A stretch of 64,000 nt of DNA from Idiomarina loihiensis (GTDB lineage Bacteria; Pseudomonadota; Gammaproteobacteria; Enterobacterales; Alteromonadaceae). Positions 50,207-64,000 of this stretch are shown here, in pieces (within the stretch, counting starts at the first letter, position 1; each line of letters opens with the position of its first letter). The notes beneath the pieces are model-generated. The model was not told where the DNA came from and ran no database searches. It worked only from the letters and a program-made list of their open reading frames with translations. The stretch covers positions 1,550,001 to 1,614,000 of the forward strand of contig NZ_CP074112.1 of NCBI RefSeq assembly GCF_024584785.1, written 5' to 3'. The position numbers were made by a program, and so were the translations under genes.

Positions 50207-51250
50207 GTGAAGACGTACAAAAACTTATACCAAGAAATCTATCAGTTCGACCGACTCCATCAGGCCTACTTACGTGCGCGCATCGGCAAGCGTCAGCGCC
50301 GCGAAGTGCTGCGTTTTGAGCGTGACCTAGAGGGCAACCTGATACAACTACAGAACGAGCTCATGTGGGACATGTACCAAACTGGCCCTTACCGCATCTT
50401 CCATGTGCACGAGCCCAAAAAGCGCATGGTTGCCGCACTACCATTCCGTGACCGCGTACTGCAACACTCGCTTGTTAGCGTCATTGAGCCTATCTTTGAA
50501 AAGCGCTTCATTCACCACAGCTACGCATGCAGGCCCGGGCGCGGCATGCACATGGGTGCTGACCAAGCACAGCAGTGGTTACGTGAAGTAAAGCGTGAGC
50601 ATGGCAAGGTCTACTGCCTAAAAGCTGATGTGGCCAAATACTTCGCAAGCATTGACCAGGGCATACTGGTCACATTGCTCGAAAAGAAAATCAAATGCCG
50701 GCGCACCATGAGCCTGTGCAAAGAAATCATGAGCACCTGGCACGAGGGTTTGCCCATCGGCAACTTAACCAGTCAGCTTTGGGCGAACGTCTATCTGCAT
50801 GAACTCGATGTATTCGTTAAAGAGACGCTGCAAGTGCGCCGCTATATCCGCTATATGGACGACTTCGTTATCGTGCACCACGACAAGAAGTTCCTGCAAG
50901 GCCTGCGTGTTGTCATCGAGAGCTTCTTAGCGCAAAAGCTCAAGCTACGGCTGAACAACAAAACGCAGATATTCCCCGTGGGCACCAAGAACGGGCGCGC
51001 ACTGGACTTCCTCGGCTACCGCATGTGGACCACACACCGACGCCTACGCCGTGAGTCAGTGAAGCGCATGGCCAAGCGCATGGAGCAGATGCGCAAGCAG
51101 TACGCACGCGGGGAAATCAACCACCCCGACATTCAGCGCCGCATTGCCAGTTGGCTAGGTCACGCGCAGCACGCTGAGTCATACACCATTCGCAGGCTTG
51201 TATTAGGCAAGGCCGTATTCAAGCGCGAACACTCTGAATTAACACCGTGA
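50207..51250 (+). CDS. DGR reverse transcriptase
   Basis: The 347-residue enzyme starts at GTG 50207 with AGGA 6 nt upstream. It has the conserved RT blocks: FHVHEPKKRMVAALPFRDRV, HHSYACRPGRGMHMG, YCLKADVAKYFASIDQ (block with catalytic Asp), LPIGNLTSQLWANVYLHELD and the active site RYMDDFVIVH (Asp218, Asp219). The NLTSQ-x-x-AN block is characteristic of retroelement RTs of the DGR class, as opposed to the group II intron form. It makes adenine-mutagenised cDNA from TR-RNA to replace VR. Confidence 0.96.
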   Translation: MKTYKNLYQEIYQFDRLHQAYLRARIGKRQRREVLRFERDLEGNLIQLQNELMWDMYQTGPYRIFHVHEPKKRMVAALPFRDRVLQHSLVSVIEPIFEKRFIHHSYACRPGRGMHMGADQAQQWLREVKREHGKVYCLKADVAKYFASIDQGILVTLLEKKIKCRRTMSLCKEIMSTWHEGLPIGNLTSQLWANVYLHELDVFVKETLQVRRYIRYMDDFVIVHHDKKFLQGLRVVIESFLAQKLKLRLNNKTQIFPVGTKNGRALDFLGYRMWTTHRRLRRESVKRMAKRMEQMRKQYARGEINHPDIQRRIASWLGHAQHAESYTIRRLVLGKAVFKREHSELTP

Positions 51251-51260
51251 GGACATAACC

Positions 51261-51602
51261 ATGTTTACCTACATCTACCAAGGCAACACCTACACCAACA
51301 CAGATATCGCCTATATGCGCTACTTAGGCATGGACGACGATGCTATTGAGGCCGTTCATAACCAGAAGCAATATGAATTGGAGCGAGCAAAGACAGGCGT
51401 GCGCGCTGAGTGCGAGAAACGCATCACCAAGCACTGGAGCGCCATTGGCCAAATCAATGCCGCACTGGGTATTTATAGCACCGCAGAAGCCCAGGAGTGC
51501 ATTGATTGCATCAATGCACACCGAAGCGCCTGCAACTCACTTCTTGAGCGCAGCGACCTGTTGGATGTGAATTATACGGATGATGCGCATTGGCCTAATT
51601 AA
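51261..51602 (+). CDS. Small prophage protein after the reverse transcriptase, unknown
   Basis: The 113-residue protein follows the RT by 10 nt and has its own GAGG site. It begins FTYIYQGNTYTNTDIAYMRY and has a helical, Cys-containing C-terminal half (AQECIDCINAHRSACNSLL). It is the last gene before the right prophage end. It may belong to the retroelement or be an unrelated accessory gene. Confidence 0.65.
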   Translation: MFTYIYQGNTYTNTDIAYMRYLGMDDDAIEAVHNQKQYELERAKTGVRAECEKRITKHWSAIGQINAALGIYSTAEAQECIDCINAHRSACNSLLERSDLLDVNYTDDAHWPN

Positions 51603-51668
51603 AGGCCATTTAAAGAGCGTTCAAAGACTGGAAAAAAGCGCTAAGAAAATACATAATTCGCGGCGCTT

Positions 51669-51715
51669 TGTTTCATTTTTTTTGGTTCGTTGTCGCAAAT
51701 TCGCGACGCGCTACA
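51669..51715. repeat. Prophage right terminal inverted repeat
   Basis: This is the counterpart of the left end. It ends in TACA on the plus strand, the TGTA terminus when read inward. Confidence 0.85.
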
Positions 51716-51720
51716 GAAGG
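51716..51720. repeat. Target-site duplication, right copy (GAAGG)
   Basis: GAAGG follows the terminal TACA of the prophage. Joining the flanks at this copy restores a continuous 174-bp repeat phase with the tRNA-Ser 3' flank. Confidence 0.9.
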
Positions 51721-52231
51721 AGAGAGCGGTTTTGATGAGAAGCCTAAGGGTTCGACCAAACGGCAGGATAGCCGTTTGGCACAGCGCGCCAGCGCTGCCC
51801 GGAGGGCGAGGGCCATGGATGGCCCGAGTGTATCCCTCGATCGAAGCCAGATACAAAACAACCGCCCTTGTGGCGGTTTTTTTGTATGTGAAGGAGAGAG
51901 CGGCTTTGATGAGAAGCCTACGGGTTCGACCAAACGGCAGGATAGCCGTTTGGCACAGCGCGCCAGCGCTGCCCGCAGGGCGAGGGCCATGGATGGCCCG
52001 AGTGTATCCCTCGATCGAAGCCAGATACAAAACAACCGCCCTTGTGGCGGTTTTTTTGTATGTGAAGGAGAGAGCGGCTTTGATGAGAAGCCTACGGGTT
52101 CGACCAAACGGCAGGATAGCCGTTTGGCACAGCGCGCCAGCGCTGCCCGCAGGGCGAGGGCCATGGATGGCCCGAGTGTATCCCTCGATCGAAGCCAGAT
52201 ACAAAACAACCGCCCTTGTGGCGGTTTTTTG
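51721..52231 (+). repeat. Three tandem 174-bp units with tRNA-Ser 3' flank and terminator
   Basis: Units begin at 51721, 51895 and 52069; the third stops early at about 52231. Units 2 and 3 appear identical and unit 1 differs at a few bases. In unit 2 the hairpins are GGCTT/AAGCC (51902-51918), a 9-bp stem with loop AGGATA (51930-51953), CAGCGC/GCGCTG (51956-51971), GCCC/GGGC, and a 5-bp stem with loop ATGGAT (51984-51999). The unit ends with a copy of the tRNA-Ser 3' flank (GCCAGATACAAAAC and the terminator). The locus was continuous with tRNA-Ser before prophage insertion. Because 174 is a multiple of 3, open frames through the array are an artefact. Confidence 0.9.
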
Positions 52232-52302
52232 TCTACTAGCGCAACCCCGCAGATGGCGTATACTAGTCAATAAGTTATCGCATCGTAGGAGTCAGCGAGC
52301 CG

Positions 52303-53081
52303 ATGGAATTGATTTGGATGGCCTTAGTAGCCAGTACCCTAACTGGCGGCCTTACGGCGATCGGGGCACTGCCCATTCTGATTGGTAAACAACCCTCCGC
52401 AGCCTTTAATGACACCTTGCTTGGCTTTGCCGCCGGGGTCATGTTAGCCGCTTCTTTTTTCTCTTTGATAATACCCTCCATTGATATATCCACCGAGATT
52501 TATGGTCCAGGCCCTTGGCCCGCTGCCATTGCTGTGGTTGGTATTTTAATGGGAGCACTAGCGATTGCTCTGCTTGACCGACTGTTACCCCATGAACACT
52601 TTGTAAGTGGCCCCGAAGGCCGTGATAGCGACAAAGTAGCAGGTATCTGGCTATTCGTTTTTGCCATTGCTATTCACAATTTCCCCGAAGGCCTCGCCGT
52701 TGGCGTAGGCTACGGTAGTGGAGACCAAGAGCGCGCCTTTTCGCTCGCATTAGGGATTGGCCTGCAAAACCTACCCGAAGGCTTAGCGGTTGCAGTTGGC
52801 CTATTGGCGGTGGGCTACAGCCGCCTCAAAGCCTTCGTAGTAGCCTCTTTAACCGGCCTTATTGAGCCTCTCGGCGGCCTGGTTGGCGGCATCTTTGTAA
52901 ACTTGTCACAGCTATTACTCCCTTGGGGCTTAGTCTTTGCCGCCGGGGCCATGTTGTTTGTAATCAGTCACGAAATCATCCCAGAAACACACCGCCATGG
53001 CCATCATCAGCGCGCCACCAGTGGCTTAATGATAGGCTTGGTACTGATGCTATTTTTAGACGTTTGGTTAGGAGCCGTATA

Positions 53082-53082
<1 letters not shown>
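52303..53082 (+). CDS. ZIP-family metal transporter
   Basis: The 259-residue membrane protein has about eight hydrophobic helices and the ZIP metal-site helices AIAIHNFPEGLAVGVGYG and GIGLQNLPEGLAVAVGLLAV, where His, Asn, Pro and Glu line the path. A His-rich loop (HEIIPETHRHGHHQRA) follows. It imports zinc or related divalent ions. The start has AGGAG 11 nt upstream, and TATACT at about 52258 may be its -10 box. It overlaps the next gene by 1 nt. Confidence 0.9.
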
Positions 53083-59796
<6,714 letters not shown>

Positions 59797-59890
59797 ACTA
59801 CCTGCCTCATTGTGATAGCTAACAATTCAACATAGGCAGCTATTGGCTTGATGGCAAATATATCCGTTATATTGATGGATGAATATTGGG

Positions 59891-59981
59891 GGGAGAGCAA
59901 GAGTGATGTTAGCTATTAGATATTAGATATTAGTGGGGGAGCAAGAGCGCTGTTAGCTATTGGATATTAGATATTAGTGGG
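59891..59981. repeat. Two imperfect copies of an ATATTAG-rich repeat upstream of gltB
   Basis: Copies of about 45 nt start near 59891 and 59935. Each has GAGCAAGAG, a GTTAGCTATT block, two or three ATATTAG heptamers and a G-run. They lie between gltB and nadA and may touch the gltB promoter. Function is unknown. Confidence 0.7.
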
Positions 59982-59985
59982 GCGT

Positions 59986-60021
59986 GTTCGTTACTCGGCC
60001 GTAATGGTACGAGTAACGAAC
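59986..60021. terminator. Inverted repeat downstream of nadA
   Basis: GTTCGTTACTC and GAGTAACGAAC form a perfect 11-bp stem with a 14-nt loop, 12 nt after the nadA stop. No T-run follows on the minus strand, so it may be an RNA 3'-end stabiliser rather than an intrinsic terminator. Confidence 0.5.
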
Positions 60022-60033
60022 AACGAATCATGA

Positions 60034-61080
60034 TTAGCCTTTGAACTGGAGCATGCGGTTGAGGGGGCGAAGTGCGCGTTCCGCGAGTGCCGCATCCACG
60101 TGAATCTCATGGGCAGCACCGCCCTTTTCAAGGGCTTCCGTGATAGCTACCAAGCCATTCATTGCCATCCATGGACAATGCGCACAGCTCCGGCAGGTAG
60201 CACCATTGCCAGCCGTAGGAGCTTCAATAAAGTGCTTGTGTGGCGACAACTGCTGCATTTTATAGAAAATACCGCGATCGGTGGCGACGATGAAGGTCTC
60301 GTTCGGCAGTTCTTGACTCGCTTTAATCAACTGTGAGGTTGAGCCTACAGCATCCGCTAGATCAACGATGGCCGCGGGTGATTCTGGATGCACCAAAATG
60401 GCAGCCTCTGGATACACCCGTTTGAGATCTTCCAAGCTCTTCGTCTTAAATTCATCATGGACAATACAAGCGCCCTGCCACATCAGCATGTCAGCACCCG
60501 TTTGCTTCTGAATGTAAGCACCTAAGTGTTTATCAGGGCCCCACAGAATTTTTTCACCGTTAGCATCTAAGTGGTCCACAACTTCTAGTGCAATACTTGA
60601 GGTAACAACCCAGTCAGCGCGCGCTTTAACTGCCGCCGAGGTGTTGGCATAGACTACCACGGTACGGTCCGGATGCTCATCACAGAACTTTGAAAACTCA
60701 TCGATGGGACAGCCGAGGTCTAACGAACAGGTGGCCTCTAAGGTAGGCATCAACACACGTTTGTTAGGCGTCAGGATCTTCGCGGTTTCGCCCATAAACT
60801 TTACTCCAGCCACAATCAGCGTATCGGCCTCATGTTGCGCACCAAATCGCGCCATTTCTAGCGAGTCAGCCACACAGCCGCCGGTTGCTTCGGCTAAAGC
60901 TTGGATTTCTGGGTCGGTGTAATAGTGTGCTACCAACACCGCATTCTGCTCACGTAATAATTCTTTAATACGGGCAGTGTACGCTGCTTTTTCAGCATCG
61001 TTTAACGGCTTCGGTTTAGCAGGAAACGGATAATCCAACTGATCAATGACACGTGCTTGAATTTCTGCAGTTATGCTCAT
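60034..61080 (-). CDS. nadA: Quinolinate synthase
   Basis: The 348-residue protein has the NadA layout of three related domains. [4Fe-4S] ligands are in [28 protein letters not shown] and the C-terminal [13 protein letters not shown]. Substrate-binding motifs include [12 protein letters not shown] and [14 protein letters not shown]. It condenses iminoaspartate with dihydroxyacetone phosphate to quinolinate in NAD synthesis. Confidence 0.96.
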   Translation of the reverse strand: MSITAEIQARVIDQLDYPFPAKPKPLNDAEKAAYTARIKELLREQNAVLVAHYYTDPEIQALAEATGGCVADSLEMARFGAQHEADTLIVAGVKFMGETAKILTPNKRVLMPTLEATCSLDLGCPIDEFSKFCDEHPDRTVVVYANTSAAVKARADWVVTSSIALEVVDHLDANGEKILWGPDKHLGAYIQKQTGADMLMWQGACIVHDEFKTKSLEDLKRVYPEAAILVHPESPAAIVDLADAVGSTSQLIKASQELPNETFIVATDRGIFYKMQQLSPHKHFIEAPTAGNGATCRSCAHCPWMAMNGLVAITEALEKGGAAHEIHVDAALAERALRPLNRMLQFKG

Positions 61081-61146
61081 GGTACCACTTCAATACATGA
61101 ATAAAAGTTGCGGTAGTATAGACTAAATAAGACTGGGGGAAAATAG

Positions 61147-61222
61147 TGGTGGGTTGTGCAGGATTCGAACCTGCGACCAATTGATTAAAAGTCAACTGCT
61201 CTACCAACTGAGCTAACAACCC
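61147..61222 (-). tRNA. tRNA-Lys(TTT), copy 1
   Basis: The 76-nt gene reads GGGTTGTTAGCTCAG at its 5' end, has anticodon loop CTTTTAA and an encoded CCA. It is identical to the copy at 61253. Confidence 0.97.
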
Positions 61223-61252
61223 ACTCTAAAACTTTGAAAGGGTGACGGTGAT

Positions 61253-61328
61253 TGGTGGGTTGTGCAGGATTCGAACCTGCGACCAATTGATTAAAAGTCA
61301 ACTGCTCTACCAACTGAGCTAACAACCC
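61253..61328 (-). tRNA. tRNA-Lys(TTT), copy 2
   Basis: This is identical over 76 nt to the neighbouring gene, with a 30-nt spacer. The pair follows the tol-pal cluster, from whose direction it may be transcribed. Confidence 0.97.
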
Positions 61329-61467
61329 ATCACTGTCGTGCTGCACACTTATCAGTGGCAACGGCGGCATAGTTTACTGAAAAAGCCGCTCGTTGCAACT
61401 GTAAATTGCATCAATCGGGTCTGTTTGCTCAAATTGCGAACGTTTTCCCGAATTTTCTACAGAATAC

Positions 61468-62208
61468 TTACAAATTATCGAGGCGTTTCTTGGCCAAACC
61501 AGCTTCGGTGCTACTTGGATACTCTTGCATGACTTGGTTGTAATACTGGCGAGCAGCAGCTGTATCATCTTGCTGTTGCGCAATAATACCCAATTTCAAA
61601 ATACAATCGCCGCGCTTGTTACTATCTTTGAAGTCATTCATGACGGTCGCAAAATGCACTTTAGCTTGGTCATAATTGCTTTCAGCAAAGAGTAACTGCC
61701 CTAACCAATAATGCGCGTTGGGGACATAGCTTGATTGCGGAAAATTCTCGATAAAAGCATTGAACGCTGGCACCGCAGCATCGTAGCGCTTATCTCGCAA
61801 CACCAACTGAATGGCTTGCTCATAGGCTTCGTTTTCGCTGAGGTTGCTTGAATAGCTTGCAGACGCCCCAGAATTTGCGGTGGCATTCGTATCACTAGCA
61901 ACCGGAACTGGCTGTGGATTGGTCGCTAAACGACGATCAATTTCTTGATAGATTTCACGTTGACGCTGCAAAATCTGCTCAATTTGGTAGGCATGCTCTT
62001 CAGTGGTACCGCGAAGATTTGCGACCTCGTCTTGCAACTGCCCCATCTGGTCCAGCAACGCCATTTGCGCCGCATTACGAGCATCCATCACTCGTTCAAG
62101 CTGCGCCAAACGCTCTTCTACTGAACCGCTGCCTAACTTAGATACCGGCGCCTGCGCATGCAGAACGCCGGGAATCAGTAAGGCCAATACCAGTAATGTT
62201 TTTTGCAT
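61468..62208 (-). CDS. cpoB: Tol-Pal system protein CpoB (YbgF)
   Basis: The 246-residue protein has a signal peptide (LLVLALLIPGVLHAQA), an N-terminal coiled coil (ERLAQLERVMDARNAAQMAL) that trimerises, an Asn/Ser-rich linker, and C-terminal TPR motifs (AVPAFNAFIENFPQSSYVPN, YNQVMQEYPSSTEAGLAKKR). It coordinates peptidoglycan synthesis with outer-membrane constriction. It lies after pal, the normal order. Confidence 0.93.
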   Translation of the reverse strand: MQKTLLVLALLIPGVLHAQAPVSKLGSGSVEERLAQLERVMDARNAAQMALLDQMGQLQDEVANLRGTTEEHAYQIEQILQRQREIYQEIDRRLATNPQPVPVASDTNATANSGASASYSSNLSENEAYEQAIQLVLRDKRYDAAVPAFNAFIENFPQSSYVPNAHYWLGQLLFAESNYDQAKVHFATVMNDFKDSNKRGDCILKLGIIAQQQDDTAAARQYYNQVMQEYPSSTEAGLAKKRLDNL

Positions 62209-62237
62209 TGGCTTAACCGTTGGTTAAAGTAACTAAC

Positions 62238-62777
62238 TTAGTAAACTAATACGCCACGACGGTTTTTAGCATAAGCATCGTCGTTAGACGCTTTGATCAG
62301 AGGCTTTTCTTCACCGTAAGACACAGTGTTGATTTGGCTTGAGCTTACGCCTAAGTTTTGCAGATACTGAGCAACCGCTTTGGCACGACGCTCACCTAGA
62401 GCAATGTTGTACTCTGGAGTGCCACGCTCGTCACAGTGACCTTCTACAGTAACAGAGACCGCTGGGTTCTGAACCAAGAAGTCCGCATGAGCTGCTAACA
62501 CTTGGGCGTACTCAGAGCTGATGCGTGAATCATCAAACGCAAAGAATACAGTGTTTGCTTGACGTAATTCAGCTACTTTTTCAGCACGAATCTCTTCAGG
62601 CGTTTTCGGGCGCTCAATGCCACCAACATCAACGCCAGAACCAGAGCCTTGACCCTGTTGCTGTTGATTGGTTTGTTGATCTACTGCTTCTTCAGCAGCT
62701 TGGTTAGAGCTACAAGCAGCCAATGCCAACATAGGTACTGCAATGAACAAACTCTTCAGGGCTTTATTTGCGTTCAT
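62238..62777 (-). CDS. pal: Peptidoglycan-associated lipoprotein Pal
   Basis: I start at MNANKALKSLF (62775-62777) after AAAGGAAC, which places the lipobox LALAAC near residue 22. The mature protein has a Gln/Gly-rich linker and an OmpA-like domain (VEGHCDERGTPEYNIALGER, AVAQYLQNLGVSSSQINTVS) that binds diaminopimelate in peptidoglycan. It anchors the outer membrane and interacts with TolB. Confidence 0.96.
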   Translation of the reverse strand: MNANKALKSLFIAVPMLALAACSSNQAAEEAVDQQTNQQQQGQGSGSGVDVGGIERPKTPEEIRAEKVAELRQANTVFFAFDDSRISSEYAQVLAAHADFLVQNPAVSVTVEGHCDERGTPEYNIALGERRAKAVAQYLQNLGVSSSQINTVSYGEEKPLIKASNDDAYAKNRRGVLVY

Positions 62778-62829
62778 ATCCGCGTTCCTTTCGATCAAAT
62801 GAAATCTGTCTGTGTATGTGTGTGTAAAA

Positions 62830-64000
62830 CTATCTTAAAAAGGGTGACCATGAGGGCGATTTAACTTCACCTTCACGAGCCGGTAACCGTGCCTTAAAGC
62901 GCCCATCCAACGATACCAACGCTAGTACTTGCTGGTTATTATGGGTGGTGCTGTAAATCACCATACTTCCATTCGGTGCCAAGCTCGGCGATTCATCCAA
63001 GGCTGTCTGCGTTAACACTTGCATATTGCCATTGGGATAATCCTGCCGCGCAATATGATAATTCCCCTGCGTGCGGTTTACCATAATCACTTGCGTTCCA
63101 TCTGGCGTATAGGTTCCACCTAAATTTTGCTCACCTTCAAAAGTTAAGCGACGAACCTGTCCTGAACTTAAATTTACGCTATAAAGCTGCGGTCTTCCAC
63201 CCCTTTCTGAGGTAAAAATCAGCGAGTTACCATCCGGCGACCAATTTGGCTCCGTATCGATGGCATGATGATTCGTAACTCGCTTCAATTTCTTCGTTGC
63301 CAGCTCCATGGTATACAATTCCGGATTGCCATCTTTCGACAACACCATCGCCAACTGTTTACCATCGGGCGAGAATACTGGCCGACTGTTAATGCCTCTA
63401 TAATCAGTAATTTGTTCACGACTACGGGTATAGATATCCTGAATAAAAATCTGTGGCTTTTTATTCTCAAAACTCACATAAGCTAATTTATTACCATCAG
63501 GAGACCAAGACGGCGACATCAAGGGTTCAGGGCTACGTAGCAGCACCTTTTCATTGAAACCATCGTAGTCTGCTACCACTAACTCGTAAGGCTTATCCAG
63601 CTTATAGTTCACCGTAACATAAGCAATACGAGTCATAAATGCACCCTTTTGCCCCGTTAAAGTCTCGTAAAACACATCAGAGATGCGGTGCGAGTACTGC
63701 CGAAACTGATTGCGGTCAATCACACTGCTACGTGCATCGAGAATATGATCTTGCGAGTTAACCAACTGGCCATTACGCAGCACTTGCGTGCCACTAGTAA
63801 TTTGTCCGCGCAACACATCGACGATTTCAAACGAAACCGTGTAACGGTCTACGGCATAAGGCTCAATCGTCCCCACCAACACGGCTTCGACACCCAGCGC
63901 AGCCCACGCGGCATAATCAATCTCAGCCGACGAACTAGGTCGTTGTGGCATCGCCGCTACTGGAATCGGATTAAACTTGCCGCTGCGCATTAAATCGGCA
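62830..64000 (-). CDS. tolB: TolB, N-terminus beyond the window
   Basis: The open frame continues to the right edge (codons for Ala-Asp-Leu precede Met at 63988-63990), so about 50 N-terminal residues including the signal peptide lie outside. The N-terminal domain ([20 protein letters not shown]) is followed by a six-bladed propeller with repeats such as [32 protein letters not shown] and [16 protein letters not shown]. It works in the periplasm between TolA and Pal. Confidence 0.95.
   Translation of the reverse strand, partial: ADLMRSGKFNPIPVAAMPQRPSSSAEIDYAAWAALGVEAVLVGTIEPYAVDRYTVSFEIVDVLRGQITSGTQVLRNGQLVNSQDHILDARSSVIDRNQFRQYSHRISDVFYETLTGQKGAFMTRIAYVTVNYKLDKPYELVVADYDGFNEKVLLRSPEPLMSPSWSPDGNKLAYVSFENKKPQIFIQDIYTRSREQITDYRGINSRPVFSPDGKQLAMVLSKDGNPELYTMELATKKLKRVTNHHAIDTEPNWSPDGNSLIFTSERGGRPQLYSVNLSSGQVRRLTFEGEQNLGGTYTPDGTQVIMVNRTQGNYHIARQDYPNGNMQVLTQTALDESPSLAPNGSMVIYSTTHNNQQVLALVSLDGRFKARLPAREGEVKSPSWSPFLR

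Larger units (their letters stand above)
14794..51715 (+). mobile_element. Mu-type transposable prophage with a siphovirus-like tail, 36.9 kb
   Basis: The left end begins TGTAACGAGTC and the inverted right end TGTAGCGCGTC. They agree at about 35 of the first 47 positions without gaps, including an identical TGAAACA at positions 41-47. The 5-bp sequence GAAGG directly repeats on both sides, the target-duplication length of phage Mu. Inside are repressor, Ner, MuA- and MuB-like genes, GemA, Mor, lysis, head and tail genes in Mu order, all on the plus strand except the repressor. No obvious break is seen in any core gene, so it may be inducible. Cargo includes two ribozyme candidates and a diversity-generating retroelement. 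Confidence 0.95.

Noticed and set aside
51668..52388. Long overlapping open frames through the 174-bp array on both strands (about 180-230 codons)
   Set aside because: The unit length is 58 codons, so any frame free of stops in one unit stays open in all. The frames run through repeated terminators, have no ribosome site and occur on both strands at once.
61147..61328. Direct repeat of about 76 nt
   Set aside because: These are the two identical tRNA-Lys genes, an ordinary tandem pair.

Overview
The window is a chromosomal segment of a gammaproteobacterium, probably of the order Alteromonadales (an Idiomarinaceae-like genus is my best guess, at low confidence). The evidence is the gene set: FabV, BolA, an FbpABC iron importer, Bfd with two bacterioferritins, PrpE, GltBD, NadA, two tRNA-Lys genes and the TolB-Pal-CpoB cluster. 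A 36.9-kb Mu-type transposable prophage sits in the middle.

Host left part (1-14748). FabV (3' end cut off by the window edge), an unrecognised lipoprotein, BolA and a CPA1-type Na+/H+ antiporter with a TrkA-N tail lie on the minus strand. They are followed by an iron block: two Fur-box-like sites, fbpABC, a ZntB/CorA transporter facing it, a CaxA/YrbG exchanger, a DUF3429 membrane protein, a third Fur-like site, bfd, and two bacterioferritin genes with complementary losses of metal and haem ligands. MscS, PrpE and tRNA-Ser(GGA) complete this side.

Prophage (14794-51715). Both ends begin TGTA, match at about 35 of 47 positions as inverted repeats, and are flanked by the 5-bp target duplication GAAGG. 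Gene order is Mu-like: C repressor facing Ner, DDE transposase (MuA), ATPase (MuB), small early genes, GemA, Mor, endolysin, holin, terminase, portal, MuF, gpG, protease/scaffold and capsid. The tail is of the siphovirus kind: tube protein, a chaperone with a programmed -1 frameshift, tape measure and a large J-like protein with collagen-like stretches. Three features stand out. (1) The early operon holds two type II hammerhead-ribozyme candidates directly after stop codons, which would release a 1,048-nt mRNA segment. (2) The right end carries a complete diversity-generating retroelement (target protein with VR, VR-adjacent hairpin, Avd, TR, reverse transcriptase). VR and TR differ at 8 positions, all of them adenines in TR. 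(3) The MuF head protein carries an HELGH metallopeptidase-like C-terminus.

Junction (51716-52231). The prophage has split a tRNA-Ser locus from an array of three 174-bp repeats. Each repeat contains a run of perfect hairpins, ends with a copy of the tRNA-Ser 3' flank including its terminator, and shows GGA in hexaloops. The layout recalls the rtT repeats behind E. coli tyrT, and the loops recall CsrA-binding RNAs.

Host right part (52303-64000). A ZIP metal transporter and a YeeZ-like NAD(P)-binding protein face gltBD. Then come an intergenic region with ATATTAG repeats, nadA, two identical tRNA-Lys genes, cpoB, pal and tolB (N-terminus beyond the window).
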